From NCBI GenBank assembly GCA_964627605.1, contig CAZVGZ010000012.1:29657-93656 (forward strand): a stretch of 64,000 nt of DNA, written 5' to 3'. How positions within the stretch are numbered: position 1 is the first letter of the stretch; each line of letters opens with the position of its first letter. Below are positions 15,835 to 25,442 of the stretch, piece after piece. The notes under the pieces are model-generated. The model did not search any database. It had not been told where the DNA came from and worked only from the letters and a program-made list of their open reading frames with translations. Position numbers and translations under genes: made by a program. The stretch is from CAZVGZ01 sp964627605 (GTDB lineage: Bacteria; Latescibacterota; MWCZ01; CAZVGZ01).

Positions 15835-17226
15835 TCAACCTTTCAGACCTGTCAGAGTCACGCCCTGGATGAAATAGCGCTGCGCGAAGAAAAAGAGCGC
15901 GACTACCGGGGCGACCATCACTACTGACGCCGCCATGAGCATCCCGTACTCGGCGCTGTGGGAGTCTTTGAACATGTAGAGGCCCAGGCTGATGGGCATC
16001 AGCTCTTTGGAGTTGACGTACAAGAGCGGCCCAAAAAAGTCGTTCCAGGTGCCCATAAACTGAAAAATCGCAATTGCCGCCAGAGCTGGCTTGATGAGCG
16101 GCAACATCACCATTCGCCAGACGCTAAGATATCCGGCACCGTCGATTTTTGCGGCATCTTCGAGATCGTTGGGAATCGAGAGCATGAACTGCCTCAATAG
16201 AAATATGAAGAAACCTGAGCCGAACGTGCTTCCTAGAAACAGCGGTCCCCAGGTGTTGTAGAGCCCCAGTTCGCGCCATATCAGGAACTGGGGGATCATC
16301 ACCACCTGCCCGGGGACCATCATTGTCGCCAGCAGAACGCCAAAAACGACGTTCCTTCCAGGCCAACTGATGCGACTGAAGCCGTAAGCTATCAGGGAGC
16401 AACTAAGCAGTTGGAGTGTGATGTTCAGCAGCGTCAACACCACGGTGTTAAACATGAAACGCCCAAACGGAATGTAGGACAACGCATCTTTGTAGTTGTC
16501 GGTGTATTTACGCCAGACCGCTCCTAACCACGACACTTTTGAGAGGGTAATGCGCAGCGCGATCACGCCTGGATTTACGTCTGCTTCAGTGTTTTGGCGC
16601 GTCAGCCGAAGCACCTCACGCTCCTCCTGACGCGGTGTCGTCAACTGCCACGACGCACTCTTGAGCGCTTCGGTGCTCAGGAGCGCATGATCGTCTGAAA
16701 CCCAGGTGCCGACGCTGGTGGCGACCTCTGCTTGAAGCTCGTGGAACGAATGGTCGGACTTGAAAGTCACCTCCACGCGGCGCAATCGCTCCACCGGAAC
16801 AGGGGAATCGAAAGTGGCTTCCATGACCACCGCATCAGCCTGCCTGAAATCGTAGGGGATGCGCAGAATGCTACGCGACTCAAACGTATCGCTCGCCGCC
16901 TCGATTTCAGGCGTAACCACACGCCATAGTGATGAAGCGCTTTCTACCGGGTAGTCAGACAGCGTTATATCCTGAACGGTGATAGCGCCCAAACCGAAAA
17001 ACTGCTCGGTGGTTTCGCCACGCCATGTATACATATATGGCGACTGCTCGACCTTTTGAGGCACTTCTGGAATCCACTGCGGCGGCAGGACGAACATCTC
17101 CTTGTCCGCTTTGAAGCTGGTGGTAATCAGCCAGAAAAACGGCAGTGAGAACAGGATGCAGCCTGTCCACAGCATGACGTGAACTCCCAATCGCTGGCGA
17201 TTTTTTGCGCTCTTCTGGCTCGGCAT
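15835..17226 (-). CDS. Sugar ABC transporter permease (MalG-like) with large extra periplasmic domain
   Basis: Inner-membrane subunit of a carbohydrate importer. TM1 is at about residues 18-38 ('MLWTGCILFSLPFFWLITTSF'). The remaining helices run from ~245 to 460 and contain the EAA loop 'LEDAAKIDGAGYLSVWRMVMLPL' that contacts the ATPase. Between them is an insertion of ~180 residues not found in ordinary MalG (~280 aa). It is beta-rich, with 'VEVTFKSDHSFHELQAEV' and 'LRITLSKVSWLGAVWRKY', and lies where the first periplasmic loop would be. Upstream (toward 20.8 kb) lies the partner fusion gene. No ATPase gene is nearby. Confidence 0.88.
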   Translation of the reverse strand: MPSQKSAKNRQRLGVHVMLWTGCILFSLPFFWLITTSFKADKEMFVLPPQWIPEVPQKVEQSPYMYTWRGETTEQFFGLGAITVQDITLSDYPVESASSLWRVVTPEIEAASDTFESRSILRIPYDFRQADAVVMEATFDSPVPVERLRRVEVTFKSDHSFHELQAEVATSVGTWVSDDHALLSTEALKSASWQLTTPRQEEREVLRLTRQNTEADVNPGVIALRITLSKVSWLGAVWRKYTDNYKDALSYIPFGRFMFNTVVLTLLNITLQLLSCSLIAYGFSRISWPGRNVVFGVLLATMMVPGQVVMIPQFLIWRELGLYNTWGPLFLGSTFGSGFFIFLLRQFMLSIPNDLEDAAKIDGAGYLSVWRMVMLPLIKPALAAIAIFQFMGTWNDFFGPLLYVNSKELMPISLGLYMFKDSHSAEYGMLMAASVVMVAPVVALFFFAQRYFIQGVTLTGLKG

Positions 17227-17394
17227 TTTTTTCTTTTTTTCCTTCGTTCTATAGTGTCTACGTTATTCTGACCGGCTGTGAAGCGCTGCGAATTTGGCGA
17301 CCCGACTGCCAATGCTCATAACTCTCTCGCGCACGTCGTCGTCCTTTAGCTGCATATCGTCATCAAAGGCGCTGCGGGCGTTTGGAATCGAGAC

Positions 17395-17915
17395 CTACTC
17401 CGGGAGTACCCAGACGCCAATCACCGCAACGTCGCCGGACGCCGACACTGAAAAACCAAAAAATCGTCTTCCGCGCCGTCGGAGGTCAGGAGCTTCGCCT
17501 CCTCTGTCCAACTGCTGTCTGTCTGACGCTCGTACACGTAAACCGCGCCAGCATTGCTGTAATTGTCGTCGTCAAGGTAGGTGCCCATCACGGCAACGTC
17601 GCCGAACACCGACACCGAAGAACTGAACTGGTCATCCGCCGAACCGTCGGACGCCGACAGCTTTTGCTGCTCAGTCCAGCTGCCATCAGCCTGACGCTCG
17701 AACACATACGCTGAGCCAGTGTTGAAGACATCGTAGTCATCACCAACCGCACCAATCACGGCAACGTCGCCGGATAATGACACCGAACCGCCGAACTGGT
17801 GACGTTCCGCGTCGTCGGAGGCAAGGAGTTTCTGGATTTCGGTCGCGGAATCAGTCGCCCCCACCAAAGCCAACATCAGTCCGCATCGCACCGTCAACTC
17901 GCAACAACAATGCAT
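17395..17915 (-). pseudogene. FG-GAP/integrin-like repeat protein, frameshifted
   Basis: The start ATG 17915 has a GGGAGGT 5 nt upstream and a Cys-rich signal peptide-like N-terminus. FG-GAP repeats follow, each reading 'FGGSVSLSGDVAVIGAVGDD...GSAYVFERQADGSWTEQQKL'. In the third repeat, a 6-base A-run (17458-17463, T-run in the gene) shifts the frame. The other frame continues 'DDFFGFSVSASGDVAVIGVW' and stops at a TAG at 17395-17397. Past that, the same frame is open to about 17270 but is no longer FG-GAP-like. It sits between two ABC transporter genes, as an interloper. Confidence 0.72.
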
Positions 17916-18105
17916 CTCACACCTCCCAATCGTTCCCCCGATTGGTGAATTCCGCCGGTGTCTCTCAACGAAAATCCTGTCACTACCAATATAGACGGAC
18001 GAAAGCTCCGTTTTGATGAATCCGTCGACCAGCTCACCATGCCGCCAGTGTGAGAATCCCGGTTGGCGGCATCAGTACCAGTGTCAAATATACGCTCATC
18101 TATCA

Positions 18106-20787
18106 TTACCTTTCGCCGCCTTCGTAGTGGACCCAGCGCGGCGCGAGTTTGAGTTGGACCATTGTTAGGAGGAGGATGATTACGAAGAGAATCCACGCCA
18201 TCGCCGAGGCGTAGCCCATGCGCAGATACTGGAATGCGTTGTTGAACAGGTAGTAGACGTAGAATAGCGTGCTGTCCACCGGGCCGCCTGCGGTCATTAT
18301 AAACGCCTGAGTGAACACCTGTAGAGTGCCGATGACGCCCATTATCAGGTTGAAAAAAATGTAGGGGCTCAGCATCGGCAGCGTGACGTGGACGAACTGA
18401 GACCAGTGGCCTGCACCGTCAATCTGTGCGGCTTCGTAGAGATGGTCGGGAATCCCTTTCAGCCCTGCAAGCCAGATTATCATGCTTGACCCAGCACCCC
18501 AAAGCCCCATGACTACGATAGCGGGCTTGGACCAGTCCTCGCTCTGAAGCCAAAGCGGTTGGCCGATGCCAAAGTTGTCCAGAAGAATGTTTAGCATCCC
18601 ACTGGACGGATGGAGTACCCATATCCAGAGGATTGATGACGCTACTGCAGGCACTATCGCTGGCAGGTAGTAGACCGTCCGGTAGAACGACATCCCCTTG
18701 ATGTTGGCGTTGAGGAGCATAGCGATCGCCAAGCCCGCCGCCATTCCCACAGGCACTCCGATCATCATAAAAACGGTATTCCACAGGGATTTCCAGAAGA
18801 TCGGATCGTTTGTAAACAGCTCGACATAGTGCTCTACTCCGATCCATTTGGCTGGACTGAGCACGTTGTATTCGGCGAAACTCATCACTATCGACACCAC
18901 GAACGGCCCTGCCATAAGCAGCACGAAGCCGAAAATCCAGGGCGAAATGAACCCGACGCCCGCTGCTAAGTCGCGGCGTTGAACTCGGCCCAGATGAAAC
19001 CGCTTGCGTTTGAATATCCACATCGCGGCGATGGCCAAGATAATGAGCGCAACGCAGGTCAGAGCGACGCTAGTCCAGTCGACAAGACCGCCAGCGCTGG
19101 AGTTGATGAGCCGGTCGAGTTCGGCCTGTATTGTGGCGGTGCCCAATTTGAGAGCGGTTTCAGGCGTCAGTTTGTGATAGGTCGCCATATTGATGGCACG
19201 CCCTATCTCGTCCCAAAGCACTTGTGATGCAGGAGTTACATCCCTGAAATCAGAGTACTCCATCATCGCCGCGCAATCGTGGTACCCCTGCTTCAGTCGT
19301 TGGGGAAGATCGGGATTGGCGTCGATGAAAATTTCAGCGAGCGTGCGGCCTATTTTTCGGTTGGCGGGTATGCCCATCACATAGGGTCTACCTCTGCTTC
19401 TGTTGTAATTAAGCTGAGTGCGCGTGCTTAGACTGGCGGCTTCAATGCTTGTCATGAACTGTATGAACCGCCACGCCAGTTTGGGGTGCCGAGCGTTCCG
19501 TGGGATCGCGTAGGAGAAGCCACCGGACCACGTTGTGGGTTTTCCTCCCGGTGGCAGTGGCGTGGGCATCACTCCGAATTCGGTCTGTGGTTTGTATCGC
19601 GCAATAGTGCCCAGGAAGCCGTTTGTGGAGACCACCATCGCGAGCTGGCCGGTGAGAAAAGGGTTTAGAAACTCGCCCTGGAAGCTGGAGCTAAAACCTT
19701 CGATTCGAGGCCGCCCGCCGAACATGTCGTAGAACTGTGTCATCCACGTCAGCGCCTCGACTATCGCGGGATCATCCAACGTGCATGTTCGCCCATCCCC
19801 ACTCATAAACCGCCCGTGGTTCTGCCATGCGTACATGTGGAGCCAGACGTTGCCATAGATAGGAATAAACCCGATCCGCAGGTACCGCCACGCCTCTGGC
19901 GGATGAGCGATCCCGTCGTCGTCAACTATCCCTTGGCGTCGGTCAGTGATCGTAAACCTGTGCGCGTTCACCATCTCGCTGGACCACTCTACCGGAAGCA
20001 CCAGATTGCGGGGGTCATCCAAAATCAACGCTCTGGCTTCCGAGTCGGGCATAGCCACCAGAAGGTTGAACACTTCCACGTCGCGCCAAGTAGCCGGGCT
20101 GATCAGACCGCCTTTTTCATCCAAGAGGCCCGCTGTGATCGCTACATCGGTCACCGCCAAGCGCAGACTCCACTGGCCCAACTCCCGCCAGGATTTTGGC
20201 GGCTGAGGGTTGCCCAGGCTGTCGATCAGGTCTACGCGGCGAAGCTCGCTAGAGCTGTAGAAAAGCGCCCTGTCATCTGTGCCATTGGGAATGGCGTAAG
20301 TCTTGTTGTTATAAACAGTTTCATTCCAACAGGCATCGAAAAAACTGCTCTGCTGGATGGCGTGTGGTCCGGTTTGGCTCTTTAGAAAGTCGTCGAGAGT
20401 AAGGAACGCATCCCGCGCCGCCCAGCTCGACACTGTGAACCGGTCCTGATTGATCACATCCGGCGCTGCTCCCCCAACTACCGCAGTAAGCATTTTTTGG
20501 GGGTTTTGACCGCCCCCGGCAGGACTGGTTTCGACTTTGACGCCGGGGTTGGCCTGCTCGAACGCGTCCACCGCAGCGAAAAACCCGACCCTGCCCTCGC
20601 CCTCGCCTATGCCCCATACCACCAGTGTTGTGTCAGCGGCGTTGGCCGGACCCGTCAAACATATTAAAGCGGCAATTGTGAAAAGAAGTGGATATCTGAC
20701 ACGCGAAAGGAGGCGGTGAGTTCTGAGTGCACGAAGAAATCGCTGCGACCCGCTGAGGTCTGCCATCGGCGTTGAACTACTAGGCAT
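18106..20787 (-). CDS. ABC transporter solute-binding protein fused to permease (MalE-MalF type)
   Basis: One 893-residue polypeptide. Signal-like N-terminus (~30-50, 'LLFTIAALICLTGPANA') precedes a family-1 extracellular solute-binding domain (~52-555; 'VEQANPGVKVE'-type start reads 'FEQANPGVKVETSPAGGGQ', and 'WSGGFSYAIPRNARHPKLAWRFIQFM' is the typical C-terminal part). A linking helix follows (~578-598), then a MalF-type permease (~605-893) with the EAA loop beginning near residue 785 ('EAAQIDGAGHWSQF') and 'PMLSPYIFF'. Sugar or polyol uptake is expected. Fusion ties the receptor permanently to the channel. The partner permease lies downstream after an 880-nt gap filled by the FG-GAP remnant. 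Confidence 0.9.
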   Translation of the reverse strand: MPSSSTPMADLSGSQRFLRALRTHRLLSRVRYPLLFTIAALICLTGPANAADTTLVVWGIGEGEGRVGFFAAVDAFEQANPGVKVETSPAGGGQNPQKMLTAVVGGAAPDVINQDRFTVSSWAARDAFLTLDDFLKSQTGPHAIQQSSFFDACWNETVYNNKTYAIPNGTDDRALFYSSSELRRVDLIDSLGNPQPPKSWRELGQWSLRLAVTDVAITAGLLDEKGGLISPATWRDVEVFNLLVAMPDSEARALILDDPRNLVLPVEWSSEMVNAHRFTITDRRQGIVDDDGIAHPPEAWRYLRIGFIPIYGNVWLHMYAWQNHGRFMSGDGRTCTLDDPAIVEALTWMTQFYDMFGGRPRIEGFSSSFQGEFLNPFLTGQLAMVVSTNGFLGTIARYKPQTEFGVMPTPLPPGGKPTTWSGGFSYAIPRNARHPKLAWRFIQFMTSIEAASLSTRTQLNYNRSRGRPYVMGIPANRKIGRTLAEIFIDANPDLPQRLKQGYHDCAAMMEYSDFRDVTPASQVLWDEIGRAINMATYHKLTPETALKLGTATIQAELDRLINSSAGGLVDWTSVALTCVALIILAIAAMWIFKRKRFHLGRVQRRDLAAGVGFISPWIFGFVLLMAGPFVVSIVMSFAEYNVLSPAKWIGVEHYVELFTNDPIFWKSLWNTVFMMIGVPVGMAAGLAIAMLLNANIKGMSFYRTVYYLPAIVPAVASSILWIWVLHPSSGMLNILLDNFGIGQPLWLQSEDWSKPAIVVMGLWGAGSSMIIWLAGLKGIPDHLYEAAQIDGAGHWSQFVHVTLPMLSPYIFFNLIMGVIGTLQVFTQAFIMTAGGPVDSTLFYVYYLFNNAFQYLRMGYASAMAWILFVIILLLTMVQLKLAPRWVHYEGGER

Positions 20788-20933
20788 AGGTTAGATCCGC
20801 AGGTTTGGTTGGTGTGGCGTGGAAGTGGGCATCCAGATATGGGTATTGAACTGTATGCGTCAGCAACTCGCTGGGCAACACCTTCACAGACATGACTAAA
20901 GCTGCACCACGACGGAGCGGTATGGCGCTTCGG

Positions 20934-21480
20934 TCAACTTCGCTTGGTGGCGACGACGAATGTCCGGTCCCGGTCAAGGAATGTACCGTACGACATCAGC
21001 CGCTTCTCGTCAATTGAGAAGAGTGTGTCGATTACATCCAGTACCCTACAAGCCCGTCACCTTCGTGGGCTGGTGGGTGCGATTCAAAAAAAGCGTACCC
21101 TCTGGCACCAAAAACGCCGCGCATTTCGAGAAATACGACTCGATATCCTGAGATGTATTCTCGTCAAAAGTGGAGTGGTTGGCGAACGAAAGAACGAAGT
21201 CGTATTCGGGTTTGGCGTCTAACTCTTCAAAACTGGATGTCCAAAAATGGGCGTTGTCTACACCTAGATTGTCAGCGGCGGCAATGCCGATGTCGATGTT
21301 GATCAAAAAAGGGTTGAGGTCGAATCCATCAGTCTTGGCTGCGGCTACCGACAGCGACAGAAACCCTGAATTGCAGCCTATCTCCAACACACGTTTGGCC
21401 TTGACGTGATCGGCAAGTTCCATCGAATCGACGCGGCCCTTGGTATCGCGAAGACCGGTTATTCCCAGCGCATAGGTGGG
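20934..21480 (-). pseudogene. Class I SAM methyltransferase, 5' truncated and frameshifted
   Basis: The Rossmann core is clear: 'GLRDTKGRVDSMELADH', 'KRVLEIGCNSGFLSLSVA' (motif I), 'FDLNPFLI', 'YDFVLSFANHSTF' and 'GTLFLN'. The first frame ends 'HQPTKVTGL' and stops at 21046. In another frame the C-terminus goes on ('VLDVIDTLFSIDEKRLMSYGTF', 'DRTFVVATKRS') to a TGA at 20934. At the other end, the frame runs upstream straight into the terminator stem at 21502-21542, with no valid start and no family N-terminus. Both ends are therefore damaged. Confidence 0.75.
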
Positions 21481-21501
21481 CGGCTGTCCAATCAAAAACA
21501 C

Positions 21502-21542
21502 AAAAACCCGGAGGAGGTGGTAGTGACCTTCTCCGGGTTTTT
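21502..21542 (-). terminator. Intrinsic terminator after the sulfatase gene
   Basis: A 12-bp perfect stem (21502-21513 with 21531-21542, AAAAACCCGGAG and its complement), 17-nt loop, and a U-run on either strand. It lies 33 nt past the sulfatase stop and could act in both directions. Confidence 0.85.
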
Positions 21543-21575
21543 GTCTTTGGCAGGGTGTGGAGTATCTGTGGTCGA

Positions 21576-22961
21576 TCAAGCGAGCAGTCGAGATTTGGCG
21601 ATCTGATGCTTGGGCCAACCGCCGTCAGGTTCACTAAGCGCGTAGGTGTAGGGGGCCATCCGGTGCTGCTCATCGACTTCGTACCCATACTGGTCCAGAT
21701 GTTCTTCCGGTGGCAGAAAACCGTCATCAAGACGTTCGAGCCAATCGTCGAGCTCTCTATCCAACCCCCGCTCAATCTCAGCCATCTCCGGGTTGCCGAT
21801 GAGGTTGTTTAGCTGATCGGGGTCGCTGATGTTGTCAAACAGTAGCCACGGTCCACCTGGATCACGCGCATACGTGTACTGCTCCGTGCGCACCATCCTC
21901 CACGGCTTCTCAACCTGCTCTGCAAACGGCACCATTATCGAGATAAACGCCGATGATGGTCCGCTCTGATTACCTGCAATCACGCCTGATAGATCCGCCC
22001 CTTCGACACTTCGGGGGCACTCAATGTCCATCCACGACAGAAGCGTCGGCATCAGGTCTGGTATGTTCACCAACACTCCGGATACATCGCCGCTTTCCAG
22101 CGCTCCTGGATGGCTGACAATCAGAGGCACAAGAACCGACTCGTCCCACGGCCACTGTTTGCGATACCGCCCGTGCGCCCCCAACATATCGCCATGATCG
22201 GAGGTAAACACCACGATCGTATCATCGCTCAACCCCTGTGCCTCAAGACTGTCTGGAATCCGCCCGATGTTGTCGTCAATGGCGCTTATGTGGGCGTAAT
22301 ATCCAGCCAGATCGCGTCTGTTGTCCGGTGTATCCGGTGTGTTTTCAGGAAGCTCTATTTCATCGGGATCGTAACTGTCAATCCACCTGTCAGGGAGCTG
22401 GTCGTAAGGGTTGTGGGGAGGCGACCAGGACAGAAACAGGCAGAACGGATTTTCGCGTGATTCGATCCAACGCAGAGCCACGTCAGTTTCGTAGTCGACG
22501 CAGTATTCGTCGGTCATGATAAGCGAATCGGTGTCTTCGTAATAGTATGGCGACAGGTAGTCGCGGTGGTCGCAGTTGATGGCATGCCAGAAATCAAACC
22601 CAAACCGTCGCGGGCCTGGTGGCGTAAATGTATAGCGTCCTGGGCCGTCCAAATGCCACTTGCCCACGTAGCCGGTATCGTAGCCTTCGTCCCTTAGAAC
22701 ATGGGCGATCGTGATCTCATCGATGGACATCTGAATGTCGTTTAGAAAAACGCCAGTCGATTGGGCATATCGGCCGGTCAAAAGACTCGCCCGCGCCGGT
22801 GTGCAGACCGGCATGTTCGTTGTTCCGTTTACGAATCTGACGCCGCTTTCAGCCATCCGATCAAGGTTGGGTGTTTTGACCTGCGGGTTGCCGGAGCAGC
22901 CCATATCCTTGGCGCGCATTTGATCGGCGAGAACGAAAACGAGATTTGGGCGATCTGGCAC
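21576..22961 (-). CDS. Sulfatase (arylsulfatase family, formylglycine-dependent)
   Basis: The GTG at 22961 (GGAG 8 nt upstream) gives a 461-residue protein beginning 'PDRPNLVFVLADQMRAKDMGC', the usual sulfatase start. The modification site 'VCTPARASLLTG' has Cys53 and Arg57 of CxPxR, which would be converted to formylglycine by a maturase not seen here. 'GYVGKWHLDG', 'FLSWSPPHNPY' and 'VVFTSDHGDMLGAHG' supply further metal and sulfate ligands. There is no signal peptide from this start, so it is either cytoplasmic or the longer frame (to 23090) is used; the latter would overlap the hydratase. Likely acts on sulfated carbohydrates or choline sulfate. Confidence 0.9.
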   Translation of the reverse strand: MPDRPNLVFVLADQMRAKDMGCSGNPQVKTPNLDRMAESGVRFVNGTTNMPVCTPARASLLTGRYAQSTGVFLNDIQMSIDEITIAHVLRDEGYDTGYVGKWHLDGPGRYTFTPPGPRRFGFDFWHAINCDHRDYLSPYYYEDTDSLIMTDEYCVDYETDVALRWIESRENPFCLFLSWSPPHNPYDQLPDRWIDSYDPDEIELPENTPDTPDNRRDLAGYYAHISAIDDNIGRIPDSLEAQGLSDDTIVVFTSDHGDMLGAHGRYRKQWPWDESVLVPLIVSHPGALESGDVSGVLVNIPDLMPTLLSWMDIECPRSVEGADLSGVIAGNQSGPSSAFISIMVPFAEQVEKPWRMVRTEQYTYARDPGGPWLLFDNISDPDQLNNLIGNPEMAEIERGLDRELDDWLERLDDGFLPPEEHLDQYGYEVDEQHRMAPYTYALSEPDGGWPKHQIAKSRLLA

Positions 22962-23034
22962 AGGCTTCTCCGATGTTGGTTGTTGCTTGGGTTTGACGGT
23001 CTTTTCAAGGCTTCGCGGTGCTACCTCACCGTCC

Positions 23035-24267
23035 CTAGAAATTGGGCTGCCGCTTTTGCTTGAACGCTTTGATGCCTTCCTTAGCATCATCAGTCATCAG
23101 GCATCGCATATACGCTTCGGTATCGCGGACGTAACTGCTTTTCGTCCACGGCCCCTCATCGGCGTGAATGAGGTTCTTTGTCTCTCTCAAGGCTATTGGC
23201 GGCATCGAAAGAAGCCGCTCTGACACCGCCCTGGCGCGCTCCATGAGCTGATTTTGGGGCACTACCTCGTTCACCAAGCCCCAATCAAGCGCCTGTTTGG
23301 CTGTAATCGGCTCAGCGGTGAGGCACATCTTCAGCGCACGCGCTTTCCCAACGAGTGCCGTCAGTTGCGCGATCCCGTAGCCCGGTGCCCATCCCAGAGC
23401 GATCTCAGGCATTCCGAAACGCGCCATCTGCCCGGCTATGCGCATATCACAAGCCACCGCACAAACGCAGCCTGCACCCAACGCATCTCCGTTAATCGCG
23501 CCGATCACTACTTGCGGAAGACTCTCGAAGCCTAGATATATCTGAGCCTGCTCTAGACTCAATTCGCGCACCTCTTCAGTGGTCAGTGACGCCAGTTCTT
23601 TGACATCGTCCCCTGCGCAGAACGCCGAACCGGAGCCGGTGACGATCACCACACGGACATCGTCGGGATGACCCTTTAGCCACGACAACACATTTTGCCA
23701 CTCATCGGTCATCTGCTGATTGACGGCGTTGAGCGACTGTGGTCGGTTGAGGGTGATGGTGGCTGTCTGACCTGCTACCGCTACTGAAATGGTAACCAGT
23801 TGAGGCAGGTTACCGCCGATTACTGCCACATCGTCGGAGTTGAGATCATCCTGCGGCTGCATCTCGTCTGAACGACCAGACTTGCGGGCGACCCTGTTTT
23901 GGAACCTGCTGAGTTCAATCACCGCACGACGATGAGCGCCGCTGCCGATCTGTTCATACTGGTCATATGCTGACACCTCAAAATCGACCACAGTGCCTTC
24001 AATCGAGGTGACTGTGGCGACCGCCCTCACCTCCCCACCCACCAGCGTCGCAGCGGTGTGCTATATGTCCATCGACATTCCCACCGGCTCTTCACCTGGT
24101 TCCAGATTGTCTGCGATGGCAGCTCTGGCGGCGTGCTCCATCAGGTCTATCATCGACGGCGTGGAAAACACCGCGACGCCACCACCAGTACCAAGGCGGA
24201 TTGAGTGGGCGTCGCCAACCGTGAGCGAAACCTCTCCTGTCTGTCCGACCCCTATGGGTTCTCTCAT
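23035..24267 (-). pseudogene. FlK-like hotdog thioesterase fused to enoyl-CoA hydratase, with in-frame amber codon
   Basis: One continuous frame of 410 codons is broken only by TAG at 24061-24063 (codon 69). Before it: 'EVSLTVGDAHSIRLG', 'FSTPSMIDLMEHAARAA' (Thr and Glu eight apart, as in FlK). Directly after the stop: 'HTAATLVGGEVRAVATVTSIEG' with the catalytic-type His and the rest of the hotdog. From about codon 155 an intact crotonase domain follows ('TITLNRPQSLNAV', 'SGSAFCAGDDVKEL', 'ALGAGCVCAVACD', 'MPEIALGWAPGYG'). Translation could restart at GTG 24042 or ATG 23862 and still yield the hydratase, so the second half may be functional. Confidence 0.75.
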
Positions 24268-24312
24268 ACCATCTTGCCTATCGTTCTGTCGCTCCAGCTA
24301 TCGCCGCCGTGA

Positions 24313-25434
24313 TTACGACATCACCGTCTCAGGGTTGAGCCCTGCCAACTCGTCCAGCACAAAGATCCCATCCTGACGAACCAGAACTCCGTCGAAGAAC
24401 ATCTCGCCGCCGCCGTGACCCTCGTCTTGGAGCATCACCATATCCCAATGGACCTGGGAGCGGTTGGAGTTGTCCGCTTCGTCATAGGCGTTGCCTGGCG
24501 TGAAATGAAACGATCCAGCGATCTTTTCGTCAAACAGCGGGTCCAGCAGCGGTTCGGTGATGTAGGGGTTGCACCCGATGGCGAACTCGCCGATGTACCG
24601 AGCGCCTTCGTCGGTGTCCAGAATACTGTTTAGCGCTTCGGTTTTGTCTCCAGCCGATGCCTCGACAATCTTACCGGCCTCGAACGATAGTGTAATATTC
24701 TCGAACGTTATGCCCTGGTTGATGGTCTTGGCATTGAACGAGATTGTACCGCTGACGGAGTCCTTCACCGGGCTAGTAAACACCTCACCGTCAGGGATAT
24801 TTCTGTCGCCACCACAACTTACCGTGGGGATACCAGCGATGGAAAAGCGAAGATCGGTGCCAGAGCCGACTATTCTTACTTCGTCTGTTCTATCCAGAAG
24901 CTCCACAAGCGGTGCCATCGCATTGGACATCTTTTCGTAGTCCATTGTGCAGACCTGAAAATAGAAATCCTCAAACGCTTCGGTGCTCATTGAAGCCTGC
25001 TGTGCCATCGACGGCGTCGGGTATCTGAGGACCACCCATTTCGTCTCGCGGACGCGAATCTCGGTGTGGACCGGATGCCACCAGTGCTTTTTATAGAGGC
25101 TCATCTGCTCGTTCGAGACATCAGAGAGTTCGGTGACGTTTAGAGTTCCTCTGACCCCGATGTAGGCGTCTGCTTTCTCCATCCGGTACTTCTCAATGTC
25201 TCCGATCATTGCCATCTGCGGCTCTTCGGCGGACATGTACAGCTCTCTTAGGACCCTGTTGTGCTTGAGGCTCACCATCGGTCTCGCGCCCCTGGCGCTG
25301 GCAGCGCGCATGATGGAAACGACCAGTTCATCAGGAACATCAAACGCTTCGATAAGTACGGTCTCACCTGGTTGGAGCTCTGTGGAGTGGCAGGTCAACA
25401 CTTCTGCTAACCGGTCGAGACGTGGATCGTGCAT
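24313..25434 (-). CDS. M29-family metallo-aminopeptidase
   Basis: A 373-residue thermophilic-type (AmpS/PepS) aminopeptidase. The family landmarks are 'GRGTLNVTELSDV' (reads 'GVRGTLNVTELSDVSNEQ'), 'CGGDRNIPDGEVFTSP' with a metal-binding Glu, 'GEFAIGCNPYI' with a second Glu, and 'RSQVHWDMVML' supplying His and Asp. It is a cytosolic exopeptidase with a two-metal centre. It lies between mltG (8-nt gap) and the thioesterase-hydratase locus on the same strand. Confidence 0.88.
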   Translation of the reverse strand: MHDPRLDRLAEVLTCHSTELQPGETVLIEAFDVPDELVVSIMRAASARGARPMVSLKHNRVLRELYMSAEEPQMAMIGDIEKYRMEKADAYIGVRGTLNVTELSDVSNEQMSLYKKHWWHPVHTEIRVRETKWVVLRYPTPSMAQQASMSTEAFEDFYFQVCTMDYEKMSNAMAPLVELLDRTDEVRIVGSGTDLRFSIAGIPTVSCGGDRNIPDGEVFTSPVKDSVSGTISFNAKTINQGITFENITLSFEAGKIVEASAGDKTEALNSILDTDEGARYIGEFAIGCNPYITEPLLDPLFDEKIAGSFHFTPGNAYDEADNSNRSQVHWDMVMLQDEGHGGGEMFFDGVLVRQDGIFVLDELAGLNPETVMS

Positions 25435-25442
25435 AGCGAAGA

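Noticed and set aside
19816..20385. 189-residue plus-strand frame
   Set aside because: Antisense to the solute-binding domain of the fusion protein, which has clear family motifs.
20780..20977. 65-residue minus-strand frame before the ABC fusion gene
   Set aside because: No recognised similarity; it overlaps both the methyltransferase tail and the fusion start, more likely untranslated leader.
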